This document shows, one piece after another, positions 33,073 to 41,659 of a DNA stretch of 64,000 bases (position 1 is the stretch's first letter; every line of letters begins with the position of its first letter). Both the position numbers and the translations under genes were made by a program. The DNA is taken from contig NZ_CP053382.1 of the NCBI RefSeq assembly GCF_014931605.1, positions 1,612,001 to 1,676,000 on the forward strand, in the 5' to 3' direction. Origin of the DNA: Halomonas sp. MCCC 1A13316. Its GTDB lineage: Bacteria > Pseudomonadota > Gammaproteobacteria > Pseudomonadales > Halomonadaceae. The notes under the pieces were generated by a model. The model did not search any database. It saw only the letters and a list, made by a program, of their open reading frames with translations, and was not told where the DNA came from.

Positions 33073-33534
33073 CTAATCGCCGCGCTCCGCGTGAGAGGCG
33101 AGTCGTTCCAGGGCACGCTTCAGCCGAGGGTCGTCGACATCGGCGGCACAAGCGGAAATCTCGTCGGCGGCCGGCGCTGGCAGCGTTCGGATCTGGCGGG
33201 GCGGCACCTTGAGCGGTCGCACGGGGCGTACCTTCAGGCTGAAGCCGGTGACCGCGGCGAACTCCGGCAGCTGGTGCAGCAGTTCGAGCAGACGCGGCTG
33301 CTCGTAGCGCAACCAGGTCAGCCATACCGCTCGGTCGGTGAGCAGTGCCAGCTTGCCGTCGTGGTAACCTCCCACGAACAGGTGCTCGCGCACCTCTTCC
33401 GGAAGATGCTCGCGCAGGTGCTGCTGCGCCCGGGCGATCAGCCTTGCCGTGCGCATCAGCGGCGCCAGTTCCCCATTGCCTCCCAGTAGCCGAGACATGG
33501 GCTGTGCTCGTGAGCGCTTAACCTTTATACTCAT
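33073..33534 (-). CDS. dciA: DciA-like protein (DUF721), replicative helicase loader
   Basis: 153 residues. The N-terminal about 110 residues show the DUF721 KH-like fold: LMRTARLIARAQQHLREHLPEEVREHLFVGGYHDGKLALLTDRAVWLTWLRYEQPRLLELL (split around residue 50). DciA loads or activates DnaB in bacteria lacking DnaC. The position beside and divergent from secA is the usual one in gammaproteobacteria, supporting the call. The C-terminus is Pro- and Ala-rich. Confidence 0.85.
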   Translation of the reverse strand: MSIKVKRSRAQPMSRLLGGNGELAPLMRTARLIARAQQHLREHLPEEVREHLFVGGYHDGKLALLTDRAVWLTWLRYEQPRLLELLHQLPEFAAVTGFSLKVRPVRPLKVPPRQIRTLPAPAADEISACAADVDDPRLKRALERLASHAERGD

Positions 33535-33596
33535 GGGCTTGTTTTCTCATCCGAACCAACACGCCAAGCCTAGCACGCTCGGAGAACAGCGACAGC

Positions 33597-33965
33597 ATGA
33601 CCGCCCAGCCAAAGGATCGTAGCGTCGCCAGCCCATCGGCTGTGTCGACCCGCTGTCGACAGCGGTCGCGTTGGTGGCTGGCCGGGCTTTTGGTGAGTTG
33701 TCTGTTGCCGGCTGGCCTGAGCCAGGCGGAAACGCTGCGTCTTGCCGAGCGGGTGGTACAGACCTGCATTCTTGCTCCGACCTTGATGCGCGCCCGCTGT
33801 CGTCACGTGGCCCGCCGCCGTGCCATGCCGCATTGGCCGCGGCGGCGCCCGGCGGTTAAGGCGAAGCGTGTCGCTCCACCGCGTTTGATGCCACCGCGTC
33901 GCTGGGCCGCCGCCCATGATGTCTTTTCCCGCCGTGGACCTCCCCACCTGTCGTGTTGCTCGTAA
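33597..33965 (+). CDS. Small secretory Arg/Pro-rich protein upstream of secA (SecM-like position)
   Basis: 122 residues. An N-terminal signal sequence is seen: long polar/basic N-region, hydrophobic core WWLAGLLVSCLLPAGLSQA, cleavage about residue 44. The rest is very basic and Pro-rich, with RVAPPRLMPPRR at 91-102. It lies alone between dciA and secA, 84 nt before the secA ATG, and is read in the same direction. Position, long signal N-region and a C-terminal RxAPP-like stretch recall SecM-type arrest peptides that tune secA translation. No SecM sequence match is visible; function is inferred only from layout. ATG 33597 is preceded by GGAG. Confidence 0.55.
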   Translation: MTAQPKDRSVASPSAVSTRCRQRSRWWLAGLLVSCLLPAGLSQAETLRLAERVVQTCILAPTLMRARCRHVARRRAMPHWPRRRPAVKAKRVAPPRLMPPRRWAAAHDVFSRRGPPHLSCCS

Positions 33966-34049
33966 GCCAACGAATGCTGCCGGTGGCGGCTGGCCTAGCG
34001 CCAGTCTTGCATAGCGCCGGCTAACCGCGATACGCAGAATGGACGTTTC

Positions 34050-36791
34050 ATGATCAATACTTTGTTACGCAAGGTCGTCGGCTCCAAGAACGACCGCGAA
34101 GTCAAGCGCATGCAGCGGCAGGTGGCGCAGGTGAGCGCGCTGGAACCACAGTTCGAAGCGCTCGACGACGCCGCCCTCCAGGCGAGTACCGAGGAGTTCC
34201 GCGAGCGGCTGAAGGCGGGTGAAAGCCTCGATGCCCTGCTGCCCGAGGCATTCGCCACGGTGCGCGAGGCCAGCAAGCGGGTAATGGGCATGCGCCACTT
34301 CGACGTGCAGATGATCGGCGGCATGACATTGCACCGCGGGCGCATTGCCGAGATGAAGACCGGCGAGGGCAAGACCCTGGTGGCCACCCTGGCGGTGTAT
34401 CTCAACGCCCTGCCGGGCAACGGCGTGCACGTGGTAACCGTGAATGACTACCTGGCGCGCCGCGATGCCGAGTGGATGCGTCCGCTGTACGAGTTCCTGG
34501 GCCTCTCCGTGGGCGTTATCTATTCCGGCCAGACCTCCGAGGAGAAGCGTGCCGCCTACGCCTGCGACATTACCTATGGCACCAACAACGAGTATGGCTT
34601 CGACTACCTGCGCGACAACATGGCTTTCTCGCTGGAAGACAAGGTCCAGCGCGACCTGAGCTTCGCCATCGTCGACGAGGTGGACTCGATCCTGATCGAC
34701 GAGGCGCGTACGCCACTGATAATTTCCGGTGCCGTGGACGAGAACACCGAGCTCTACAAGGTGGTCGACCGCCTGGCCATGCAACTGGAGAAGGGCGAGG
34801 TCTCCGAAGACGCCGATGCTCCCGTTAGCGGCGACTTCGTGCTCGAAGAGAAGCACAAGCAGGTCGAAATCACCGAGGCCGGCCACCACAAGGTCGAGGA
34901 GCTGATGCGCGCCGAGGGGCTGCTGGGCCCGGAGGACTCGCTCTATGCCGCCCAGAACCTCAACCTGTTGCACCACATGCACTCGGCGCTGCGCGCCCGC
35001 CACCTCTACCACCGCGACGTCGATTACATCGTTGCCAACAATCAGGTGGTGATCGTCGACGAGCACACCGGCCGCACCATGCCTGGGCGGCGTTGGTCCG
35101 AAGGCTTGCACCAGGCGGTGGAGGCCAAGGAGGGCGTGCCGGTACAGCGCGAGAGCCAGACGTTGGCCTCGACCACCTTCCAGAACTACTTCCGCCTCTA
35201 CGACAAGTTGGCCGGTATGACCGGTACCGCCGACACCGAGGCTTTCGAATTCCGCCAGATCTATGGCCTGGACGTGATCGTCATCCCCACCAACCGGCCG
35301 CTGGTTCGTCGCGATCTCAACGACCTGGTCTACCTCACGGCGGAGGAGAAGTTCGAGGCGATCATCAACGACGTCAAGGACGAGACCGAGGCCGGGCGCC
35401 CGGTGCTGGTGGGTACCGCTTCCATCGAGACCTCCGAGTACCTGGCGGGGTTGATGAAGCAGGCGGGGCTCAAGTTCAACGTGCTCAACGCCAAGCAGCA
35501 CCAGAGCGAGGCCGAGATCATTGCCCAGGCCGGGCGCCCCGGTGCCATCACCATTGCCACCAACATGGCCGGCCGTGGCACGGACATCGTTCTGGGTGGC
35601 AACTGGGAGGCCGAGGCGGCCAAGCTCGAAAATCCCACCGAGCAGCAGGTAGAGAAACTGCGCGAGGAGTGGCGAGTGCGCCACGAGGCAGTGCTGGAGG
35701 CCGGTGGCCTGCACGTGGTCGGCTCCGAGCGCCATGAATCCCGCCGCATCGACAACCAGTTGCGCGGACGTGCCGGCCGCCAGGGCGACCCGGGTTCGAC
35801 GCGCTTCTTCCTCTCCATGGAAGACAGCCTGATGCGGTTGTTCGGCTCCGACCGCGTACAGCGCATGATGAAGGCGCTGGGCCTCGAGCGCGGCGAGGCC
35901 ATCGAGCACAAGATGGTCACCAACGCCGTGGAGCGCGCACAGAAGAAGGTCGAGAGTCGCAACTTCGACATTCGCAAGCAGCTGCTCGAGTACGATGACG
36001 TGGCCAACGACCAGCGCCGCGTGATTTACGAGCAGCGCAACGAGATCCTGGCCGCCGAGGATGTCTCCTCGAACGTGCTGGGCATCCGCGACGAGGTACT
36101 CGACCTCGCTATCAGCGAGTTCGTGCCGCCGCAGAGCTTGCCGGAGCAGTGGGACCTTGCCGGCCTGCAGGAACACCTGAAGACCGAGTTCAGCCTCGAA
36201 GCCCCGGTGCTGGAGTGGTCCGAGGCGGACGAGCGTTTCCACGAAGAGCAGCTGCGCGAGCGCCTTCATGAGATGCACCGAGGCATCTATCAGGAGAAGG
36301 TCGACATTGCCGGCGCCGAGCTGATGCGCCGCTTCGAGAAACAGATCATGCTGCAGGTGCTCGACACGCGCTGGAAGGAGCATCTGCAGTCCATGGATCA
36401 CCTGCGTCGCGGTATTCACCTGCGCGGATACGCTCAGAAGAACCCCAAGCAGGAGTACAAGCGCGAGGCGTTCGAGCTGTTCCAGACCTTGCTGACCAAT
36501 ATAAAGGCCGATATCACCCGTATCACCAGCCACGTGCATGTGCGCCGGCCGGAGGAGGTCGATGAGCTCGAGCGTCAGCGGCGTGAGGCGCTGGAGCGCG
36601 AGAAGGCGACCGCCGCGAGTCGTCACGATGACCCGGAACTCACCGAGAGCGAGGCTCAGAGCGCTCCCGCGCCGGCAGCCGCGGCCGATGGCCGGCCCAT
36701 GCGCCGCGAAGGGCCCAAAGTGGGGCGCAACGATCCCTGCCCGTGCGGATCGGGGAAGAAATACAAGCAGTGCTGCGGTCAGCTGAGCTGA
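34050..36791 (+). CDS. secA: Preprotein translocase ATPase SecA
   Basis: 913 residues, full length. Walker A lies in [15 protein letters not shown], the DEAD-type box in [19 protein letters not shown], and [15 protein letters not shown] and [20 protein letters not shown] are motifs V and VI. The C-terminal zinc finger [13 protein letters not shown] binds SecB. SecA drives secretory proteins through SecYEG. The start is ATG 34050, with weak GGA upstream. A small secretory ORF and an intergenic hairpin precede it. argJ follows after 36 nt. Confidence 0.97.
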   Translation: MINTLLRKVVGSKNDREVKRMQRQVAQVSALEPQFEALDDAALQASTEEFRERLKAGESLDALLPEAFATVREASKRVMGMRHFDVQMIGGMTLHRGRIAEMKTGEGKTLVATLAVYLNALPGNGVHVVTVNDYLARRDAEWMRPLYEFLGLSVGVIYSGQTSEEKRAAYACDITYGTNNEYGFDYLRDNMAFSLEDKVQRDLSFAIVDEVDSILIDEARTPLIISGAVDENTELYKVVDRLAMQLEKGEVSEDADAPVSGDFVLEEKHKQVEITEAGHHKVEELMRAEGLLGPEDSLYAAQNLNLLHHMHSALRARHLYHRDVDYIVANNQVVIVDEHTGRTMPGRRWSEGLHQAVEAKEGVPVQRESQTLASTTFQNYFRLYDKLAGMTGTADTEAFEFRQIYGLDVIVIPTNRPLVRRDLNDLVYLTAEEKFEAIINDVKDETEAGRPVLVGTASIETSEYLAGLMKQAGLKFNVLNAKQHQSEAEIIAQAGRPGAITIATNMAGRGTDIVLGGNWEAEAAKLENPTEQQVEKLREEWRVRHEAVLEAGGLHVVGSERHESRRIDNQLRGRAGRQGDPGSTRFFLSMEDSLMRLFGSDRVQRMMKALGLERGEAIEHKMVTNAVERAQKKVESRNFDIRKQLLEYDDVANDQRRVIYEQRNEILAAEDVSSNVLGIRDEVLDLAISEFVPPQSLPEQWDLAGLQEHLKTEFSLEAPVLEWSEADERFHEEQLRERLHEMHRGIYQEKVDIAGAELMRRFEKQIMLQVLDTRWKEHLQSMDHLRRGIHLRGYAQKNPKQEYKREAFELFQTLLTNIKADITRITSHVHVRRPEEVDELERQRREALEREKATAASRHDDPELTESEAQSAPAPAAAADGRPMRREGPKVGRNDPCPCGSGKKYKQCCGQLS

Positions 36792-36827
36792 CAGGTCGTC
36801 CTAAACGATTGAGGAGTGAATTTTTCC

Positions 36828-38057
36828 ATGGCTGTGGGTGAGACACGTTTTCCGGCCATGCCGGTTATCGAAGGGCTGCGTCTGGGTACCGCCATGGCCG
36901 GCATCAAGAAGCCGGGGCGGCGCGACCTAGTGGTGATCGAGATCCCTCAGGGCGCCCGAGTGGCGGGCAGCTTCACCCGCAACGCCTTCTGCGCCGCACC
37001 CGTCACGGTGGCCAAGGCCAATCTGGCCGCTTGTCAGGCGCGCGGCGAAGGCGCTCGCCTGCTTGTTATCAACACCGGCAATGCCAATGCCGGTACCGGC
37101 GAGGTTGGCCTGCGCGACGCCCATGCGACCTGTGCGGAACTTGCTCGACTCGCGGGCGTGCCGGAGGAAAGTGTGCTGCCGTTTTCCACCGGCGTGATCG
37201 GCGAGCCGCTGCCCATGGAGCGGCTCTTGGGCGGCTTGCCGTCGGCGTTGGAATCGCTGGGGGCCGATGGCGAGGCGTGGCAACAGGCGGGGGAGGGTAT
37301 CCTGACCACCGACACCCGAGCCAAGGGCGCCAGCGTCACGCTGACGATAGGTGGAAGTGAGGTGACCATCAACGGCATCAGCAAGGGTTCGGGCATGATC
37401 AAGCCCAACATGGCGACCATGCTGGCCTTCGTGGCGACCGATGCCGCCATCGAACAATCGCTGCTCGACTTGCTGCTGCGCGAGACGGTGGATCGTTCGT
37501 TCAACTGCATCACCGTGGATGGCGACACTTCGACCAACGACGCCTGCGTGCTGATCGCCACCGGGCGTGGCGCCGAGGTGGCCAGCGATGAGCAGGTCGC
37601 CGTATTCCGCAACGGGTTGCAGCGGGTCATGACCGAGTTGGCCCAGGCGATCATTCGCGACGGCGAGGGTGCCACCAAGTTCGTCACGCTGCAGGTGTCC
37701 GAGGCGGCGAGCCGTGAAGAAGCATTGGGCGTCGCTTTTACCGTGGCGCACTCGCCGCTGGTCAAGACGGCGCTGTTCGCTTCCGACGCCAACTGGGGGC
37801 GCATCCTGGCGGCGGTGGGGCGCGCCCCGGTGAGTGATTTCGATGTCGAGCGAGTGGCTATCGATCTAGGGGACGTGAGGCTGGTCGAGAAGGGTGGCCG
37901 GGCTGCCGGCTACACCGAAGAGGACGGCAGCCGGGTGATGCGCGAGGAAGAGATTACTATCCGTATCGCGCTGGGACGGGGCGAGGAGAGTGCTACGGTC
38001 TGGACGTCGGACCTGTCTCATGACTACGTCAGCATCAACGCCGAATATCGCAGCTAG
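36828..38057 (+). CDS. argJ: Bifunctional glutamate N-acetyltransferase / amino-acid acetyltransferase ArgJ
   Basis: 409 residues. The autocatalytic cleavage site and nucleophile Thr lie in KGSGMIKPNMATMLAF near residue 195. Other family blocks are LVINTGNANAGTG and FNCITVDGDTSTNDAC. It regenerates N-acetylglutamate from N-acetylornithine in the cyclic arginine pathway. ATG 36828 is chosen, eleven bases after GAGGAG; GTG 36816 overlaps that site. It is probably cotranscribed with secA and mutT. Confidence 0.95.
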   Translation: MAVGETRFPAMPVIEGLRLGTAMAGIKKPGRRDLVVIEIPQGARVAGSFTRNAFCAAPVTVAKANLAACQARGEGARLLVINTGNANAGTGEVGLRDAHATCAELARLAGVPEESVLPFSTGVIGEPLPMERLLGGLPSALESLGADGEAWQQAGEGILTTDTRAKGASVTLTIGGSEVTINGISKGSGMIKPNMATMLAFVATDAAIEQSLLDLLLRETVDRSFNCITVDGDTSTNDACVLIATGRGAEVASDEQVAVFRNGLQRVMTELAQAIIRDGEGATKFVTLQVSEAASREEALGVAFTVAHSPLVKTALFASDANWGRILAAVGRAPVSDFDVERVAIDLGDVRLVEKGGRAAGYTEEDGSRVMREEEITIRIALGRGEESATVWTSDLSHDYVSINAEYRS

Positions 38058-38141
38058 GCCATCCCTGCCAGGCAGGGCCACGCCGCAAGAACATCACCCC
38101 TGCGTCGCTCGTGACGGCGCGGGACAAGCGGGTAGGAGTCA

Positions 38142-39110
38142 ATGAACGTAATGGTGAAGAGAAGGGTGCACGTGGCGGCTGCCGCCATCATCAGCAGCGA
38201 TGGCCAGAAGGCGCTGATTGCCCGCCGCCCCTCCAACGTCGACCATGGTGGGCTGTGGGAGTTTCCGGGGGGCAAGCTGGCGCCCTACGAGACCGGTTTG
38301 GAAGGTCTCAAGCGCGAACTTCACGAGGAGCTCGGGGTGGAGATCAGGCGCGCTCAGCCGCTGATTCGCATCCATCATGAATATCCTGACAAACACATTC
38401 TGCTCGATGTCTGGCAGGTGCATGAGTTCAGTGGCGAGCCGTTCGGGCGTGAAGGACAAGCGGTGCGCTGGGTACCGCTCGACGAGTTGGTCAACTACCC
38501 GTTTCCGGCGGCCAACCTGCCCATCCTGCAGGCAGTGATGCTACCGACAGAGTACCTGATCTCCGCCGAGGAGGCCGACGAGGATATCTTCGACGCCTGC
38601 TTGGAGCGGGCGCTGGTGGAAGATCGCGTGCGCCTGGTGCAGCTGCGTGCCAAGAACCTTGACGAGGCCGTTTATCTGGCACGTGCCGAGCGGGCCCTGG
38701 CGCGCTGCCGTCAGCACGGCGCGCAGCTGTTGCTCAATGCCGATCCCGCCTTGCTGGAGAAGGTCGATGCCGACGGCGTTCACCTCACCAGCGAGCGACT
38801 GATGAGCCTCGAGCGTCGGCCCATCGCAGAAGACAAGTGGCTTTCGGCCTCGACCCACGACCACCGGCAGCTCGGCCAGGCGGCTCGCATCGGCTGCGAC
38901 TTCGTTACCCTTTCGCCGCTGCGTACCACACCGTCGCATCCCGAGGTGGCGCCGATGGGCTGGCATGATTTCCAGCAACTGGTGGAGCGTGCTGCCATGC
39001 CGGTGTTCGCGCTGGGCGGTATGACCCGCTTCGACGCCAACCACGCCCGCGCCGTGGGTGCCCAGGGAATCGCCTCGATTCGCGACTTCTGGAAGGCGCC
39101 GGAGGCCTGA
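38142..39110 (+). CDS. mutT: MutT-type Nudix hydrolase fused to a thiamine-phosphate-synthase-like domain
   Basis: 322 residues. The N-terminal Nudix box is GGKLAPYETGLEGLKRELHEELGVEI (split around residue 50), with AAAIISSDGQKALIARRP before it. It should hydrolyse 8-oxo-dGTP. Residues about 140-320 form a ThiE-like TIM-barrel half: VRLVQLRAKNLDE, DGVHLTSERL and VTLSPLRTTPSHP. The fusion is common in Pseudomonas and Halomonas relatives. The start is ATG 38142 after TAGGAG; ATG 38151 is an alternative. A terminator follows. Confidence 0.9.
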   Translation: MNVMVKRRVHVAAAAIISSDGQKALIARRPSNVDHGGLWEFPGGKLAPYETGLEGLKRELHEELGVEIRRAQPLIRIHHEYPDKHILLDVWQVHEFSGEPFGREGQAVRWVPLDELVNYPFPAANLPILQAVMLPTEYLISAEEADEDIFDACLERALVEDRVRLVQLRAKNLDEAVYLARAERALARCRQHGAQLLLNADPALLEKVDADGVHLTSERLMSLERRPIAEDKWLSASTHDHRQLGQAARIGCDFVTLSPLRTTPSHPEVAPMGWHDFQQLVERAAMPVFALGGMTRFDANHARAVGAQGIASIRDFWKAPEA

Positions 39111-39125
39111 GCTCGGCTGTAAAGG

Positions 39126-39163
39126 AAACCCACCGCCTGCCTCAGCAGCGGTGGGTTTTTCTT
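39126..39163 (+). terminator. Intrinsic terminator of secA-argJ-mutT
   Basis: AACCCACCGC and GCGGTGGGTT form a 10-bp stem around about 11 nt, followed by a T-rich tail (TTTTTCTT). It starts 16 nt after the mutT stop. Confidence 0.9.
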
Positions 39164-39415
39164 AATCCCGACCCGATAAGCCTCTGTGATCTGTGCCCAC
39201 GGCTGATCTGGCACCAAACCTTCGAGGAGGCGCTGTAAACCCTTCCCTAGGCGCTACTTTTGCCCTGCTTCGCTCTCGCATCCTGCTCCGCTTGCAGGAC
39301 CGGTGCTGGCCATCCATGGCCAGCCCGTTCGGAGCGATGCTCCTCACCCATGGCAAAAGACCTCCTCTCCGGCTTGTCTCCAGCGCCGTTTATGGCGGTA
39401 CGTATTTCACAGCTG
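39164..39415. repeat. Intergenic region with imperfect inverted repeat, possible dispersed element
   Basis: No gene is supported. GGAGG with TTTTGCC (39224-39259 area) is mirrored by GGCAAAA with CCTCC (39354-39366 area), and TGGCCATCCATGGCCA near 39308-39323 is a local palindrome. The look is of a dispersed intergenic repeat. It lay between mutT and aguB before the IS inserted. Confidence 0.4.
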
Positions 39416-39423
39416 GATTATTA
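39416..39423. repeat. Left target-site duplication of the ISL3 element
   Basis: GATTATTA immediately precedes the left inverted repeat and is repeated exactly at 40752-40759. Eight bp is the usual duplication length for the ISL3 family. Confidence 0.9.
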
Positions 39424-39480
39424 GGTTCATCGCAGATCAGCGTGAAACAGGCAGGGCTTGCGGCGCGGGCAGGATAGAGA

Positions 39481-39542
39481 AACGGCGGTAAATCCGGGTA
39501 AGCTGATATTCGCCAAAACGTCAGCCTACGGACACCGCCGTT
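39481..39542 (+). promoter_or_regulatory. Stem-loop in the transposase leader
   Basis: AACGGCGGT at 39481-39489 and ACCGCCGTT at 39534-39542 are perfect inverted arms around 44 nt. They end 3 nt before the transposase ATG, which has no obvious ribosome site. A folded leader would hide the start region and limit transposase made from read-through transcripts. Confidence 0.5.
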
Positions 39543-39545
39543 GCC

Positions 39546-40748
39546 ATGAATGCTACCCCGCTCTGCCTATTCTGGAAAGGGTTCACCGTCACCCACCACG
39601 AGTTCCTGGATCCTCAGACACTGCGGCTCCAACTGGAGCCCGATGACCGGGTCCCGCCCGTCTGCAGCGGCTGCGACCACGCCTGTTTACTGGTACATGA
39701 CGTGTATCGCCGGCGCGTCCGCGAGGCGCCACTGCTGATCTACCGAGTGGAGCTCAACGTCCCGGTCCGACGTCTTCGCTGCCCCCTCTGCGGCCCGACA
39801 CGGGAGCGTATCGACTGGCTGCCAGGACGATCGCCAGTCACCACTACGCTGCGTCAGTGGGTAGAGCGTCTGGTCACGTTGCTGCCGATTCGGCATGTCG
39901 CGGACCTGGTCGGTTTGCACTGGCATACCGTCAAGACCATCGACAAGCAGCGCCTGGAGCGTGATCTGCCGGAACCGGATCCGACACGCTTGCGACGCCT
40001 GATGATGGACGAGTTCGCCCTGCACAAGGGGCACCGCTACGCCATTGTGGTCGCCTGCGCTGACACCCAACAGGTGGTATGGGTCGGCGAAGGCCGCTCC
40101 CGCGAGGCAGTTCGCCCATTCTTTGAGTGGCTCGGCGAGGCGCGAGAGCAGATCGAGGCCGTCGCCATGGACATGAATACGGCCTTCGATCTCGAGGTGA
40201 AGGACCAATGTCCCAACGCCGAGGTGGTCTACGACCGCTTCCATGTGGTGGCCAAGTACGGGCGCGAGGTGATGGATCGGGTGCGCGTCGACCAGGCCAA
40301 TCAGCTGCGCGGCGACAAGGCGGCCCGCAAGGTCATCAAGGGTAGCCGCTGGCTGCTGCTGCGGAATGCCGACAATCTCAAGCCCGAGCAGGCGGTGAAG
40401 CTGAAGGAGCTGCTGGCGGCCAATGCGTCACTTACCACGGCGTATCTGCTCAAGGATCAGCTGAAGACCCTATGGTTTGCCGACGACGAGGTCACTGCCC
40501 GCAACGCCTGGCAGGAGTGGTACGACATGGCCATCAGCAGCGGCATAGAGGCTCTGGAACGCTTCGCTAAGCGCCTGGCGCCCTATCTGGAGGGAATCCT
40601 ATCCAGTGCCCGGCACCGGCTGAACACCAGTGTGCTGGAAGGCATGAACAACCGAATCAAGGTCATCAAGCGGATGGCCTACGGGTACCGCGACACAGCG
40701 TACTTTTTCCTGAAGATCCGTGCCGCGTTTCCCGGCAAAGTGCGTTGA
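39546..40748 (+). CDS. ISL3 family transposase
   Basis: 400 residues, full length. The N-terminal zinc finger (CSGCDHAC ... RCPLCG) and a helix-turn-helix (VADLVGLHWHTVKTIDK) are typical of ISL3. The DDE catalytic residues are D in MMDEFALHKGHRYAIVV, D in VAMDMNTAFDLEV and E in SVLEGMNNRIKVIKRMAYGYRD. The C-terminus FFLKIRAAFPG is usual for the family. No frameshift or stop is seen, so it is likely active. Confidence 0.95.
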   Translation: MNATPLCLFWKGFTVTHHEFLDPQTLRLQLEPDDRVPPVCSGCDHACLLVHDVYRRRVREAPLLIYRVELNVPVRRLRCPLCGPTRERIDWLPGRSPVTTTLRQWVERLVTLLPIRHVADLVGLHWHTVKTIDKQRLERDLPEPDPTRLRRLMMDEFALHKGHRYAIVVACADTQQVVWVGEGRSREAVRPFFEWLGEAREQIEAVAMDMNTAFDLEVKDQCPNAEVVYDRFHVVAKYGREVMDRVRVDQANQLRGDKAARKVIKGSRWLLLRNADNLKPEQAVKLKELLAANASLTTAYLLKDQLKTLWFADDEVTARNAWQEWYDMAISSGIEALERFAKRLAPYLEGILSSARHRLNTSVLEGMNNRIKVIKRMAYGYRDTAYFFLKIRAAFPGKVR

Positions 40749-40751
40749 ACC

Positions 40752-40759
40752 GATTATTA
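40752..40759. repeat. Right target-site duplication of the ISL3 element
   Basis: GATTATTA, identical to 39416-39423. Its last three bases (TTA at 40757-40759) are the complement of the aguB stop codon, so the insertion happened 5 nt past that stop and left the gene intact. Confidence 0.9.
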
Positions 40760-41659
40760 ATCCCTGTAACGCCGGGTCAGGTCGCCATAGGCGTCGATGC
40801 GGCGGTCGCGCAGGTAGGGCCAGATGCGTCGTACGTCCTCGCCGCGACTCATGTCGAGGGTGACCAGCAAACGCTCGGCCTTGGTGCCGCCGTGGGCCAG
40901 TAGCTCGCCCTGGGGCCCGGCGACGAAGCTGCCACCCCAGAAGTCGATGCCGTCGCCGACGCCGGAATGATCCGGTTCGTGACCGACGCGATTGGCCACG
41001 ATCACCGGCAGCCCGTTGGCTACCGCGTGGCTGCGCTGGATCAGCGTCCAGGCCTCTTTCTGGCGCGCCTTCTCGGCGTCGTCGTCCGAGGGGCTCCAGC
41101 CAATGGCGGTGGGGTAGAGCAGTACCTCGGCACCCGCCAGTGCCATCAGTCGTGCCGCTTCCGGATACCACTGGTCCCAGCACACCAGCAGCCCCAGCCG
41201 GCCCACCGAGGTGTCGATGGGCTGGAAGCCCTGTTTGCGGCTATCGTCCTGATCGCCCGGGGCGAAGTAGAATTTTTCGTAGAAGCCCGGGTCGTCGGGG
41301 ATGTGCATCTTGCGGTAGACGCCCACCTGGCCGCGGTCGCGGTCGTAGACTACCGCGGTATTGTGATAAAGCCCTGGGGCGCGGCGCTCGAACAGCGAGC
41401 CGACCAGTACGATGCCTAGCTCGGCCGCCAGGGCAGCGAGCCGCCGTCCGGTGGGGCCGTCCAGCGGTTCGGCCAGGTCGAACAGCTCAGTGGCCTCATA
41501 TTGGCAAAAGTAGTGCGTGGCATGCAGCTCCTGGAGCAGTACCAGTTCGGCACCGGCGGCTGCCAGCTCGCGTACGCCAACTTCGCTCTCGGCCAGGCTG
41601 CGCTCCTTGTCCGGCCAGGCGGGCTGCTGGACCAGGCCGACCTTCAGGGTGCGGGTCAT
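40757..41659 (-). CDS. aguB: N-carbamoylputrescine amidase
   Basis: 300 residues, nitrilase superfamily. The Glu-Lys-Cys triad is Glu44 (LLQELHATHYF), Lys117 (YRKMHIPDDPGF) and Cys160 (LLVCWDQWYPEAAR). HATHYF and CWDQWYPEAAR are characteristic of AguB. It converts N-carbamoylputrescine to putrescine, CO2 and ammonia. ATG 41659 overlaps the aguA stop (ATGA). An IS lies directly beyond its stop codon and has separated it from its former downstream region. Confidence 0.95.
   Translation of the reverse strand: MTRTLKVGLVQQPAWPDKERSLAESEVGVRELAAAGAELVLLQELHATHYFCQYEATELFDLAEPLDGPTGRRLAALAAELGIVLVGSLFERRAPGLYHNTAVVYDRDRGQVGVYRKMHIPDDPGFYEKFYFAPGDQDDSRKQGFQPIDTSVGRLGLLVCWDQWYPEAARLMALAGAEVLLYPTAIGWSPSDDDAEKARQKEAWTLIQRSHAVANGLPVIVANRVGHEPDHSGVGDGIDFWGGSFVAGPQGELLAHGGTKAERLLVTLDMSRGEDVRRIWPYLRDRRIDAYGDLTRRYRD

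Larger units (their letters stand above)
39424..40751 (+). mobile_element. Complete ISL3 family insertion sequence, 1328 bp
   Basis: Bounded by imperfect terminal inverted repeats of about 25 bp: left 39424-39448 begins GGTTCATCGCA and ends GAAAC; right 40727-40751 read inward begins GGTTCAACGCA and ends GAAAC; 18 of 25 positions match. Flanked by identical 8-bp direct repeats GATTATTA. One intact transposase gene nearly fills it, its last codons lying inside the right repeat. A 9-bp inverted repeat (39481-39489 / 39534-39542) lies in the leader. The intact gene and perfect duplication indicate recent insertion. Confidence 0.92.

Noticed and set aside
34065..36626. 853-codon open frame antisense to secA
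   Set aside because: High-GC codon bias leaves the antisense frame open; the sense strand is an unmistakable full-length SecA and the antisense product has no recognisable domains.
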